DNA of 24,419 bases, taken from contig DATAYF010000024.1 of assembly GCA_036272735.1 (NCBI GenBank), positions 1 to 24,419 on the forward strand. Reading direction: 5' to 3'. The notes beneath the pieces were generated by a model. The model was given only the letters and a program-made list of their open reading frames with translations. It was not told where the DNA came from and ran no database searches. Below are positions 15,552-23,603 of the stretch, in pieces. This DNA comes from DATAYF01 sp036272735 (GTDB lineage Bacteria > Chloroflexota > Ktedonobacteria > Ktedonobacterales > Ktedonobacteraceae). The position numbers and the translations under genes were made by a program. Positions within the stretch are counted from its first letter, which is position 1. The number at the start of each line of letters is the position of its first letter.

Positions 15552-17918
15552 ATGTCATCCACGACGGGATCGACAATTCAGCGATGGCGCTTTCTCGTCC
15601 AGGGCATTGTCCAGGGCGTGGGCTTCCGACCGTTCATTTATACTCAGGCGATCCGTCTGGGTCTGGTTGGTTTTGTGCTCAACGATAGCCAGGGTGTGAC
15701 CATCGAGGTCGAGGGCAGCAGTGAGGCGCTCGATCACTTTCAGGATGCATTGCGCGAACAGGCTCCGCCCCTGGCGCGTATCGACGCTATCGCCACAGAG
15801 CTTCTCGCCCCGTGCCACGAGGATGGTTTCAAGATTGCTCACAGTCAGAGCCAGAGCGAGCGCCACGCGCTGATCTCGCCTGATACGGCCACCTGCGCTG
15901 ATTGCCTGCGCGAGTTGTTCGATCCGGCTGACCGGCGTTACCACTATCCTTTTATCAATTGTACTAACTGTGGCCCGCGCTTTACCATCGTGCAGGATGT
16001 ACCCTATGATCGCGTCAAGACGACCATGCGCATCTTCCCGATGTGTCCAGCGTGCCAGGCCGAGTACGATGATCCAGGCAACCGACGTTTTCACGCGCAA
16101 CCCAACGCCTGCCCGGTCTGCGGCCCGCAGGTTAGCCTGCTTGATTGGGAAAATGTGCGTTCGCTCGAACCTGACTCTGCACGCATGGGCACAGACGCGA
16201 TGCTCGCAGCGGCGCAGCAGCTTGCGGCTGGCGATGTCCTCGCCATTAAGGGTTTGGGAGGGTATCACCTGGCGTGCGATGCGCTCAACGAAGACGCGGT
16301 ACAACGTTTGCGACAACGCAAGCATCGCGAGGCCAAGCCGTTCGCGCTGATGGCGCTGGACCTGGCGACGGTGTGCCAGCTTTGCCGGGTGAATGACGCC
16401 GAGGTCGCACTCCTGCAATCGCATCGCCGCCCTATCGTCCTGCTCCATCAGCAACCAGGTTGTCCGGTAGCTTCTGGAGTGGCACCGGTCAGCAATACGC
16501 TGGGTATGATGCTTCCCTACACGCCGCTGCACCACGTGCTGTTGCGCACCTTTGCTCAGGTCACGAAGCCTGATCGTTCAACCGTGTTAGTCATGACCAG
16601 TGGCAATCTGAGCGACGAACCTATCGCGTACCGCGATGATGATGCGCATACTCGGCTGCAAACCATTGCGCGTGGTATGCTCACCCACAATCGCCCGATC
16701 CACATGCGCTGTGACGATTCGGTGATGCGCGTCGTCGCTGGTGGTGAGCAATTTTTCCGCCGTGCCCGTGGCTATGCTCCCGAGCCGATCTCGCTCGCGC
16801 TCGATCTGCTGCTGCCACTACTGGCCTGTGGCGGTCATCTCAAAAACACCTTTTGTCTCGGCAAGGAAAAACGCGCTTTTCTCAGTCACCATATCGGCGA
16901 CCTGGAAAATCTGGCGACGCTGACCTCGTTCCGCGAAGGCATCGAGCATTTCCAGCGCCTCTTCGATATTGTGCCCCAGGCCATCGCCTATGATCTGCAT
17001 CCCGAATACCTGGCGACCAAATACGCGCTTGACAGCGAGATTGTGCCCAAAATCGGCGTGCAACATCATCACGCGCATATTGCCAGCGTGCTTGCCGAGC
17101 ATGGCCTGAGTGGACCAGTCATTGGCGTGGCGGCCGATGGCACGGGCTTCGGTACCGATGGCGCGGTCTGGGGCTGCGAAATCATGACCGTTGACCTGTG
17201 CTCGTTTGAACGGCTGGCGCACCTGGCCTACGTGCCGCTGCCCGGTGGTGAGCAAGCGGTGCGCCAACCCTGGCGCATGGCCGCGACGTATCTCGCCAGG
17301 ACGTACGGTGATGCGTTCCTTGAACTGGATACGCCGTTTGTGCGCCATCTCAATCGTGCAACGTGGCACACACTCTCGCAGATGATCGAGCGTGGCCTCA
17401 ATAGCCCGCAGACCTCCAGCCTGGGACGCCTGTTTGACGCGGTCGCCGCGCTGCTGGGTCTGCGCAACGAGGTGGTGTACGAGGGACAGGCTGCTATCGA
17501 GCTGGAGATAGTGGCGCAAACAGCTCAGGCGGCACACTCACAAGTGGAGCAGGTGCAAATCTATCCCTTTACCATTGGTGATCAGCAGCCAGCCTTATTC
17601 GACGTGGCACCAATCTTTCGCGCCATGATCGACGATCTACAGCAACGCGAGCCCGTCAATGAGATTGCGCTCCGTTTCCATTGCACAATAGCAGAGCTGC
17701 TAGCGGCTGCCTGCCTGCAAGCTCGCCAGCGCACGGGGCTAAACGAGGTTGCGCTGAGCGGAGGAGTATTCCAGAACCGTTTACTGCTCGAACAAGTGCT
17801 CGAACGCTTGCAAGTACAAAAATTTACCGTCTATATTAATCGACGCGTGCCGCCCAACGATGGGGGGCTGAGTCTCGGCCAACTAGCCGTGGCCGCCGCG
17901 CAGTTACAACGACGCTAG
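15552..17918 (+). CDS. hypF: Carbamoyltransferase HypF
   Basis: HypF (788 aa) makes the carbamoyl-adenylate from carbamoyl phosphate and passes the carbamoyl group to the C-terminal cysteine of HypE, the source of the CN ligands. Domains in order are: acylphosphatase (about 8-98, VQGVGFRPF), two zinc-finger pairs (C115/C118 with C137/C140, and C165/C168 with C187/C190), YrdC-like (about 215-400), and Kae1-like with HHHAHIASVLAEHGL and GVAADGTGFGTDG for metal and nucleotide binding. AGGA (15541-15544) is 7 nt before the ATG. A small stem-loop separates it from hypC. Confidence 0.96.
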   Translation: MSSTTGSTIQRWRFLVQGIVQGVGFRPFIYTQAIRLGLVGFVLNDSQGVTIEVEGSSEALDHFQDALREQAPPLARIDAIATELLAPCHEDGFKIAHSQSQSERHALISPDTATCADCLRELFDPADRRYHYPFINCTNCGPRFTIVQDVPYDRVKTTMRIFPMCPACQAEYDDPGNRRFHAQPNACPVCGPQVSLLDWENVRSLEPDSARMGTDAMLAAAQQLAAGDVLAIKGLGGYHLACDALNEDAVQRLRQRKHREAKPFALMALDLATVCQLCRVNDAEVALLQSHRRPIVLLHQQPGCPVASGVAPVSNTLGMMLPYTPLHHVLLRTFAQVTKPDRSTVLVMTSGNLSDEPIAYRDDDAHTRLQTIARGMLTHNRPIHMRCDDSVMRVVAGGEQFFRRARGYAPEPISLALDLLLPLLACGGHLKNTFCLGKEKRAFLSHHIGDLENLATLTSFREGIEHFQRLFDIVPQAIAYDLHPEYLATKYALDSEIVPKIGVQHHHAHIASVLAEHGLSGPVIGVAADGTGFGTDGAVWGCEIMTVDLCSFERLAHLAYVPLPGGEQAVRQPWRMAATYLARTYGDAFLELDTPFVRHLNRATWHTLSQMIERGLNSPQTSSLGRLFDAVAALLGLRNEVVYEGQAAIELEIVAQTAQAAHSQVEQVQIYPFTIGDQQPALFDVAPIFRAMIDDLQQREPVNEIALRFHCTIAELLAAACLQARQRTGLNEVALSGGVFQNRLLLEQVLERLQVQKFTVYINRRVPPNDGGLSLGQLAVAAAQLQRR

Positions 17919-17934
17919 AGGCGCTATTTACATG

Positions 17935-17951
17935 CTCTTACAGGGTAAGAG
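17935..17951 (+). promoter_or_regulatory. Small stem-loop abutting the hypC ribosome site
   Basis: CTCTTAC (17935-17941) pairs perfectly with GTAAGAG (17945-17951) around a 3-nt loop. The last G of the stem is the first base of the GGGAGG Shine-Dalgarno of hypC (17951-17956). It may modulate hypC translation or protect the hypF-side RNA end. Confidence 0.4.
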
Positions 17952-17962
17952 GGAGGTTTATT

Positions 17963-18235
17963 ATGTGTCTTGGTATTCCTGGTCGAATTGTAGAGATCGT
18001 GGACGATGCCAACTCGATTGCCAAAGTCGATGTCTCAGGAGTGAAACGCAACATTAGCGTTGCGCTGGTGCGCCCCGATGGTATTGAGGCGGGAGATTGG
18101 GTGTTGATTCACGTTGGCTTTGCGATGAGTAAGATCGACGAGAACGAAGCGCACGAGACCATGCAGGCGCTTCAGTTTATGGGACAGGCCTTTTCCGATG
18201 AGATAGACATGCTCCATGCCAGCCAGATAGAATGA
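17963..18235 (+). CDS. hypC: Hydrogenase assembly chaperone HypC
   Basis: This is canonical HypC (90 aa). Cys2 in MCLGIPGRIVEI is the essential residue that, with HypD, holds the Fe(CN)2CO unit before transfer to the large subunit. VDVSGVKRNIS and GDWVLIHVGFAMSKID are also standard. GGGAGG lies 6 nt before the ATG. It is the first member of the hypC - SIS - hypC-like - SIS - hypD array. The next gene starts 13 nt after its stop. Confidence 0.96.
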   Translation: MCLGIPGRIVEIVDDANSIAKVDVSGVKRNISVALVRPDGIEAGDWVLIHVGFAMSKIDENEAHETMQALQFMGQAFSDEIDMLHASQIE

Positions 18236-18248
18236 CGAGGATATAGCC

Positions 18249-18863
18249 GTGTCAACAAACATCGAACCACCGGACCTGCGAGCATTGGTAGATGCGCGTT
18301 TCGCACAAAGCATGGAGATCCCGCGCGTGTTTTTCGAGGCCGAAGCGGGTCGCATCTCCGAGGCGTGCTGGGCCATGGCGCGCCGCTTTCACCAGGGCGG
18401 ACGCCTGTTAGCTTTCGGCAATGGTGCCTCCGCTACTGATGCTCAGCACGTTGCCGTTGAGTTCGTGCATCCAGTCATCGTCGGCAAACGGGCGCTACCG
18501 GCGCTCGCCTTGACGAACGATAGTGCGACAATGAGCAGCCTGGCGACCAGCGGCAACCATGAGATGCTGTTCGTGCGCCAGGTGCAAGTGCTTGCCCGTC
18601 CTCAGGATATTGCGCTCGGTTACTCAATCGATGGTCGCTGCCAGAACGTCGCGATGGCACTGGACGCGGCGAAGCAGATGGGATTGCTTACGCTCGGTTT
18701 GAGCGGGTATGGAGGAGATTTGTTCCGGCAGGCCGCGCTCGATTTCAGTTTCATTGTTCCGGCGCGTGATCCGCTGGTGATTCAAGAGGTGCACGAGACG
18801 CTCTACCATATCCTGTGGGAACTGGTACACATCTTTTTCGAGCATGAAGGGTTACTCACATGA
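18249..18863 (+). CDS. SIS-domain protein 1 (GmhA-like), serine loop lost
   Basis: This 204-aa protein is homologous to sedoheptulose-7-phosphate isomerase (GmhA). It keeps the histidine/glutamate side of the active site: DAQH with H67 and E71 (E. coli H61 and E65) and QEVH with H182 (E. coli H180). The phosphate-binding STSGNS loop is replaced by SIDGRC (126-131). Independent isomerase activity is therefore doubtful. The start is GTG with GAGGA 7 nt upstream. Its last codons overlap the start of the HypC-like gene (ATGA). Annotation as lipopolysaccharide heptose enzyme would be misleading here; a hydrogenase-linked role is inferred from position. Confidence 0.88.
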   Translation: MSTNIEPPDLRALVDARFAQSMEIPRVFFEAEAGRISEACWAMARRFHQGGRLLAFGNGASATDAQHVAVEFVHPVIVGKRALPALALTNDSATMSSLATSGNHEMLFVRQVQVLARPQDIALGYSIDGRCQNVAMALDAAKQMGLLTLGLSGYGGDLFRQAALDFSFIVPARDPLVIQEVHETLYHILWELVHIFFEHEGLLT

Positions 18864-19141
18864 GCAACAAACCAGAGAAAGCAGTTGAGATACCTGCAAA
18901 CGAAGTCAGTTGCGTGCTCGATGCGGAGGGACACTGCATCACCTGCTCCGACGAGGCGCTTGAGGCCAGGGTCGTACGGGTCGATGAGCAGATGAGTATG
19001 GCGCTGGTTGAGATTCAGGGTGACGAGACAGAAGTCGATATTACTCTTGTCGAAGAGATGCAGCCGGGGGATTGGCTGCTGGTTCATGGTGGGGTAGCCA
19101 TAGCGAACCTGGAAAAACCAGCATCCGATGAGGCGAACTGA
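18860..19141 (+). CDS. Atypical HypC/HupF-like protein, no Cys2
   Basis: The 93-aa protein has the HypC beta-barrel pattern: ARVVRVDE, a strand pair and GDWLLVHGGVAIANLE. It lacks the MC start essential in classical HypC. Instead, a 25-residue extension carries C18, C26 and C29, with HCITCSDEA giving a CxxC. It may be a second HypC-type chaperone working with the SIS proteins or a metal/redox-sensing variant. It overlaps the preceding gene by 4 nt and the next by 1 nt (TGATG), indicating tight translational coupling. Confidence 0.82.
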   Translation: MSNKPEKAVEIPANEVSCVLDAEGHCITCSDEALEARVVRVDEQMSMALVEIQGDETEVDITLVEEMQPGDWLLVHGGVAIANLEKPASDEAN

Positions 19142-19824
19142 TGAGTAATACAGATGGGTCCGAATATGATCGGCTCTTCTATCCCTTTCTCTTTGAAGGC
19201 GGGAAGGCTAGTGTAGAGGATGTGCTTGCGCAAGTACGCAACTCGACGCTTGATAAGTGCCACGAGGTGATAGCGTTGCGCCGCGCGACGCTTGAGTCTG
19301 GGTACGAGCAAATCGTCAATGCCGGTCAGGCGATGGCGCGTGCTTTCGCACACGGGGCCGCGTTGCTGGCTTTTGGCAATGGGGGCAGTGTCACCGATGC
19401 GCAAGACCTGGTGGCCGAACTAATTACGCCACCATTCGCAGGCTGGTTGCCGCTGCCAGCCATTGCGCTGCCCAACGATATCGCGGTGGTCACGGCGGTA
19501 GGCAACGACGTTGGCTTCGAGAATATTTACGTGCGTCAGATCATCGCTTTTGGACGACCGGGAGATATCGCCTGTGGCATCTCGACTAGCGGCAATTCGC
19601 CCAACGTCGTGCTGGCATTGGAGCAGGCAAAAAAGCAGGGCATGTTGACGATAGGACTGACCGGTTACGACGGCGGCAAGGTCATGCGCTCGTCCGCTGT
19701 AGATTTTTGCATCAATGCCCCCAGCGCTTATATTCCACGTATACAGGAAGCCCAGGCGACGGCGTATCATGCGTTGCTCGAAGTGGTGCACGCGCTGATG
19801 GAAAAAGAAGGAGAAGTTCTATGA
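19141..19824 (+). CDS. SIS-domain protein 2 (GmhA-like), catalytic histidines lost
   Basis: This 227-aa GmhA homologue has an extra ~40-residue N-terminal segment. The sugar-phosphate-binding loop STSGNS (148-153) is intact, as are FGNGGS and E93. Both catalytic/metal histidines are replaced: DAQD has D89 where E. coli has H61, and QEAQ has Q205 where E. coli has H180. It is the mirror image of SIS protein 1. Both could combine into interface active sites, since GmhA sites lie between subunits. It overlaps hypC-like by 1 nt and hypD by 4 nt. Confidence 0.88.
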   Translation: MSNTDGSEYDRLFYPFLFEGGKASVEDVLAQVRNSTLDKCHEVIALRRATLESGYEQIVNAGQAMARAFAHGAALLAFGNGGSVTDAQDLVAELITPPFAGWLPLPAIALPNDIAVVTAVGNDVGFENIYVRQIIAFGRPGDIACGISTSGNSPNVVLALEQAKKQGMLTIGLTGYDGGKVMRSSAVDFCINAPSAYIPRIQEAQATAYHALLEVVHALMEKEGEVL

Positions 19825-20984
19825 ATCCTATGAAATACGTTGACGAGTATCGCGACCCGGAACTGGCGAAGCGCGTCTCTGAAGAGATTGCCAAACTGTC
19901 TGGTTCGCAGCAGCTCAAGTTCATGGAAGTCTGCGGCGGTCATACGCATACGATCTACAAGCATGGCATCGAGGATGTGTTGCCGCGCAACATCGACCTG
20001 GTTCACGGGCCGGGCTGCCCCGTCTGTGTGCTCCCAATGGGACGTATCGACGACGCCATCGCTATTGCGCGTATGGACGGAGTAATCTTTACGACCTTTG
20101 GCGACATGATGCGCGTGCCGGGGTCGAAGGGCAGCCTGTTGGACGCCAAAGCCGAGGGGGCCGACGTGCGTTTCGTCTACTCGCCGCTCGACGCCTACAA
20201 GCTGGCCCGCCAGAATCCCGACCGCCAGGTGGTCTTCTTCGCCATCGGCTTTGAAACAACGGCCCCTTCGACCGCCGTTACGCTCCTGCGCGCCAAAGCC
20301 GAGAGTACCAAGAACTTCTCGGTCTTTTGTAATCATGTGACGATCATTCCCGCTATGAAAGCCATCCTCGATTCGCCAGACCTGCGCCTGGACGGTTTTA
20401 TCGGCCCTGGGCACGTCAGTATGGTGATTGGGATGCGGCCCTATACCTTCATCGCGCGCGAACATAAGAAACCTGTGGTTATCGCCGGTTTCGAGCCGCT
20501 CGATATTATCCAGTCCATCTATATGATTGTGAAGCAGCTCCACGAGGGCCGGGCAGAGATCGAGAACCAGTACGCGCGCGTTGTGCGCCCCGATGGCAAC
20601 ACCAAGGCATTGCAGGCTATGGCCTCGACGATGGAGCTACGGCCCTTCTTCGAGTGGCGCGGACTCGGTTTTATCACGCACAGCGCCTTGAAATTGCGCG
20701 CAGAGTACGCCGATTGGGATGCCGAGCTGCGTTACCAGGTGCCAGGCCTGCGTGTGGCCGACCCCAAAGCGTGCCAGTGTGGCGAAGTGCTCAAAGGAGT
20801 CATCAAACCGTGGGAATGCAAAGTCTTTGGCACTGCCTGTACGCCGGAGACGCCGATTGGCACCTGCATGGTATCGCCCGAAGGCGCGTGCGCCGCGTAC
20901 TTCAATTATGGACGGTTCTCGATGGCGTCCGAACGCTCACGCCTGAATATTCTCTCGCCCGCAGTCCAGGGCAACGCACAATAA
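19821..20984 (+). CDS. hypD: Hydrogenase Fe-cofactor assembly protein HypD
   Basis: HypD (387 aa) is the [4Fe-4S] scaffold on which Fe(CN)2CO is built with HypC. C38 in CGGHTHTI matches the essential C41 of E. coli. C66 and C69 in GPGCPVCV match C69 and C72. The C-terminal cysteines (CQCGEV, WECKVFGTAC, GTCMVSPEGAC) form the cluster region. The ATG at 19821 overlaps the SIS 2 stop (ATGA) and has AAGGAG a few nt upstream; a longer frame beginning inside SIS 2 is spurious. Confidence 0.96.
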   Translation: MNPMKYVDEYRDPELAKRVSEEIAKLSGSQQLKFMEVCGGHTHTIYKHGIEDVLPRNIDLVHGPGCPVCVLPMGRIDDAIAIARMDGVIFTTFGDMMRVPGSKGSLLDAKAEGADVRFVYSPLDAYKLARQNPDRQVVFFAIGFETTAPSTAVTLLRAKAESTKNFSVFCNHVTIIPAMKAILDSPDLRLDGFIGPGHVSMVIGMRPYTFIAREHKKPVVIAGFEPLDIIQSIYMIVKQLHEGRAEIENQYARVVRPDGNTKALQAMASTMELRPFFEWRGLGFITHSALKLRAEYADWDAELRYQVPGLRVADPKACQCGEVLKGVIKPWECKVFGTACTPETPIGTCMVSPEGACAAYFNYGRFSMASERSRLNILSPAVQGNAQ

Positions 20985-21009
20985 AACATCTGCCATAGGA
21001 GGCTCTTGA

Positions 21010-22122
21010 ATGGATATGCCTGAACCACGCAACGAGGGGCGCATCGATGATGTGCTGAAAAAAATCGAGCGCTCAAGGCAGGCGCGACGTCACAAGTTTT
21101 ACCTGCGCGACGAGAGGATCACGCTCAGCCATGGCAGTGGTGGTAAATCCACACATAACTTGATTGAAGGCGTTTTCGCGCCAGCGTTCTCCAATCCTTT
21201 GCTTGATGCTATGGACGATTCCGCGATCTTTGCGCTGAATGGAACGGGCCAGCGCCTGGCTTTTACGACGGATACGTACGTGGTCAGTCCGCTTTTCTTC
21301 GAGGGTGGAGATATTGGTAAGCTCGCTATTCACGGTACGATCAACGACCTGTCGATGGCGGGTGCGACTCCGCTCTACCTCTCGGCAGGCTTTATCCTGG
21401 AAGAAGGTTTTCCCATTGCCGACCTGCGCAAGGTCGTCGAGTCGATGGCGAAGGCCGCCAGCGACGCGGGCGTTTCCATCGTGACTGGAGATACCAAGGT
21501 GGTGCAACGCGGCAAGGCCGATGGACTTTTTATCAACACCGCTGGTGTAGGCGTGTTGCGTGCGACTTGGCCGCTTGGACAAACCTATATTCAGCCAGGC
21601 GACCAGGTGCTGCTTAGTGGGGCGGTTGGCGATCATGGCATCGCGATCATGCTTGCTCGTGAGGCACTCGATATCGAAACCGACGTGCAAAGCGATAGTG
21701 CACCACTGCATTCGCTGGTCGCCGCGCTGTTCGATGCAGTAGGCGAGGGTGTGCATTGCTTGAAGGACCCGACGCGCGGTGGGGTTGCCACGTCGCTCAA
21801 CGAAATGGCGCTCGGCTCGGAGGTTGCCGTTGGGCTGGATGAACACGCGATCCCTGTGCACGCGGGGGTGCGCGGAGCCTGTGAAATCCTGGGTCTTGAT
21901 CCCTTGACGATTGCCAATGAGGGCAAACTGCTGGCAATTGTGGCTCCCGATAAAGCGGAGGCCGCGCTGGCAGCCATGCGTAGCCATCCTCTCGGTCAGG
22001 AGGCCGCGATCATTGGCTCGGTCCAGGCCGAACCGCCGGGCATGGTCTTCCTGCGTACCGATATCGGGGGCATGCGCGTGCTGGACATGCTGGTGGGCGA
22101 TCCCTTGCCGCGTATCTGTTAA
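21010..22122 (+). CDS. hypE: Hydrogenase cyanide-ligand protein HypE
   Basis: HypE (370 aa) is the PurM-like ATPase that dehydrates the carbamoyl group on its C-terminal cysteine to thiocyanate and passes CN to the HypC-HypD iron. The chain ends in PRIC, with the final residue C370 as the carrier. The ATP-site start LSHGSGGKSTHNLI lies about 38 residues in, so this protein has a charged N-terminal extension absent from E. coli HypE. AGGAGG (20997-21002) is 7 nt before ATG 21010; a second ATG at 21016 is close. It is the last gene of the operon, followed by a 77-nt palindrome. Confidence 0.95.
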   Translation: MDMPEPRNEGRIDDVLKKIERSRQARRHKFYLRDERITLSHGSGGKSTHNLIEGVFAPAFSNPLLDAMDDSAIFALNGTGQRLAFTTDTYVVSPLFFEGGDIGKLAIHGTINDLSMAGATPLYLSAGFILEEGFPIADLRKVVESMAKAASDAGVSIVTGDTKVVQRGKADGLFINTAGVGVLRATWPLGQTYIQPGDQVLLSGAVGDHGIAIMLAREALDIETDVQSDSAPLHSLVAALFDAVGEGVHCLKDPTRGGVATSLNEMALGSEVAVGLDEHAIPVHAGVRGACEILGLDPLTIANEGKLLAIVAPDKAEAALAAMRSHPLGQEAAIIGSVQAEPPGMVFLRTDIGGMRVLDMLVGDPLPRIC

Positions 22123-22156
22123 CTGGCGCGATGTATACGCTTCTCTGAGCGGGGTG

Positions 22157-22233
22157 CATTCGCAGCAAACTCCATAGAAGAATATGATGCCCATTATGGG
22201 CATCATATTCTTCTATGGAGTTTGCTGCGAATG
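22157..22233. terminator. 77-nt perfect palindrome ending the hydrogenase operon
   Basis: Positions 22157-22193 pair perfectly with 22197-22233 (37 bp; the inner T/A at 22194/22196 could pair too). It lies between hypE (stop at 22122) and the convergent MFS gene (stop at 22290), so it probably terminates both. The arm contains CATAGAAGA, shared with the hairpin at 1085-1145. Its length is extreme for an intrinsic terminator. Confidence 0.8.
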
Positions 22234-22289
22234 AATACGTGAATCTTGCTAAAAAACAGATCAAGGAGCCCCTATAGGTCCAGCCTTAT

Positions 22290-23576
22290 CTATATACGTC
22301 GTACATGCATCTTACGCTGCGCCACGCCATAGCCACAGGCACAGAGCGCACCAGCGCCCAGGGCTACGGCCGTGGTTGCCACACCCACAACCGGTCCAAC
22401 GTGGTCGATCACGCTGCCTGCTATAACTGGTCCGACGATCTGACCAGCACCGAAAATCGACAATACCACGCTGTAAACCACCGCGTATTGCTCATCTGGT
22501 ACGGCGCGCTTGACCAGGGCCGCGACGATAATTGGCGGACCAATAAGGCATGATAGGCCAATCAGTGCCGCTCCAACGAATTCTAGTACTAACGATCCGC
22601 TCAAAACGGTGAGGCTGCCACAGGTTCCCAGTGCCAGGGTGAGCGCGAGCGTAAAACCCGTGGGCCAACGATCAATCAGTCTGCCCCAGAGCCAGCCACT
22701 GAATGTGCCGAATACGCCAATGGCTGCCCATATGAAGCCTGTATCCAGCGCGGGTACCCCTTGCTGCACGACCAATGTGATGAAGAAGGTAAAATAGATA
22801 ATGTAGCCGCATCCAAAGCCGCAAAAGGCCAGGGCGAGAAATAGCAGGCGACGCGCTTGAAATACTAGGCGTAGGCGTGCCCAGTACTGGTTTGGTGACG
22901 GTGTGGATGCTGGAAGCTGTCCTTGCATCTGTTTGGTGTCGGGGAGCGCTTTGTTGCGCCTGATGCGATAGAAGCCGATGGCGGCAATTCCGCTTGCGAT
23001 CCCCATCATAGTCCACGTGAGCCGCCAACCAAGAGAAGCTCCGACGCTAGTAACGAGCGGCGCGATCAGCCCGGTGAGCAGAATGCCGACAGCTCCACCC
23101 ATCCAGATCAATCCTGATGCCTGTCCCCGTTCTTCGGGACGAACACATTCTAGCGTCAGATCCATCGTCAGAATAGTCACGAAGCCCGCGAAAAGCCCGG
23201 CAAGGAGCCGCCAGATGCTCAATACCCACAGGTTGAAACTGAGCGCTGCCAGGGCCATCGTGATGCCCACCGCCAGCAGAGATAGCGCATGAAGCAACAG
23301 ACGCTTTTGTATGCGTGTAAGCAGCAGTGGCAGTAGCAACGTGCCGAGCAAATACCCAACAAAATTGGCAGTTCCGATCAGGCCAAATATGCTGTACGAA
23401 CCCTGAAAATCGCCGCGCAAGGCGGGCAACAAGAGCCCATAAGAGAGGCGAGCAAAGCCTAAGAGCGTCGCCAGCGAAAAAGCGGCCCACCAGATGAGCG
23501 GGCTGTTGGCGCGCACATACCCACGTGCAAAACCGGCTTTACGCGCCTCATTGATTTCATTCGGTATGCCTTCCAA
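22290..23576 (-). CDS. MFS transporter (YbfB/YjiJ-like)
   Basis: This is a 12-helix major facilitator of about 428 aa. The first helix region (GFARLSYGLLLPALRGDF) resembles the YbfB/YjiJ group, whose substrates are mostly unknown. A central charged loop after helix 6 (about residues 195-225) splits the two halves; RPEERGQASG follows helix 4. The start is placed at TTG 23576: AGGAGG on the minus strand occupies 23587-23582, so a GTG at 23582 would overlap it, whereas TTG is 5 nt away. A consensus-like promoter lies just upstream. It converges on the hydrogenase operon and shares no evident function with it. Confidence 0.88.
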   Translation of the reverse strand: MEGIPNEINEARKAGFARGYVRANSPLIWWAAFSLATLLGFARLSYGLLLPALRGDFQGSYSIFGLIGTANFVGYLLGTLLLPLLLTRIQKRLLLHALSLLAVGITMALAALSFNLWVLSIWRLLAGLFAGFVTILTMDLTLECVRPEERGQASGLIWMGGAVGILLTGLIAPLVTSVGASLGWRLTWTMMGIASGIAAIGFYRIRRNKALPDTKQMQGQLPASTPSPNQYWARLRLVFQARRLLFLALAFCGFGCGYIIYFTFFITLVVQQGVPALDTGFIWAAIGVFGTFSGWLWGRLIDRWPTGFTLALTLALGTCGSLTVLSGSLVLEFVGAALIGLSCLIGPPIIVAALVKRAVPDEQYAVVYSVVLSIFGAGQIVGPVIAGSVIDHVGPVVGVATTAVALGAGALCACGYGVAQRKMHVRRI

Positions 23577-23603
23577 TGACACCTCCTCTGTTGCTTCTTC
23601 TCA

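Noticed and set aside
15555..16535. 326-codon minus-strand ORF opposite hypF
   Set aside because: It is antisense to the acylphosphatase, zinc-finger and YrdC regions of hypF and has no family features.
18249..19824. Lipopolysaccharide heptose biosynthesis genes
   Set aside because: Both GmhA-like proteins have defective active sites and sit inside hyp genes, with no other heptose-pathway gene nearby.
21073..22206. 377-codon minus-strand ORF opposite hypE
   Set aside because: It is a shadow of hypE that begins inside the 22157-22233 palindrome; no domain is recognisable.
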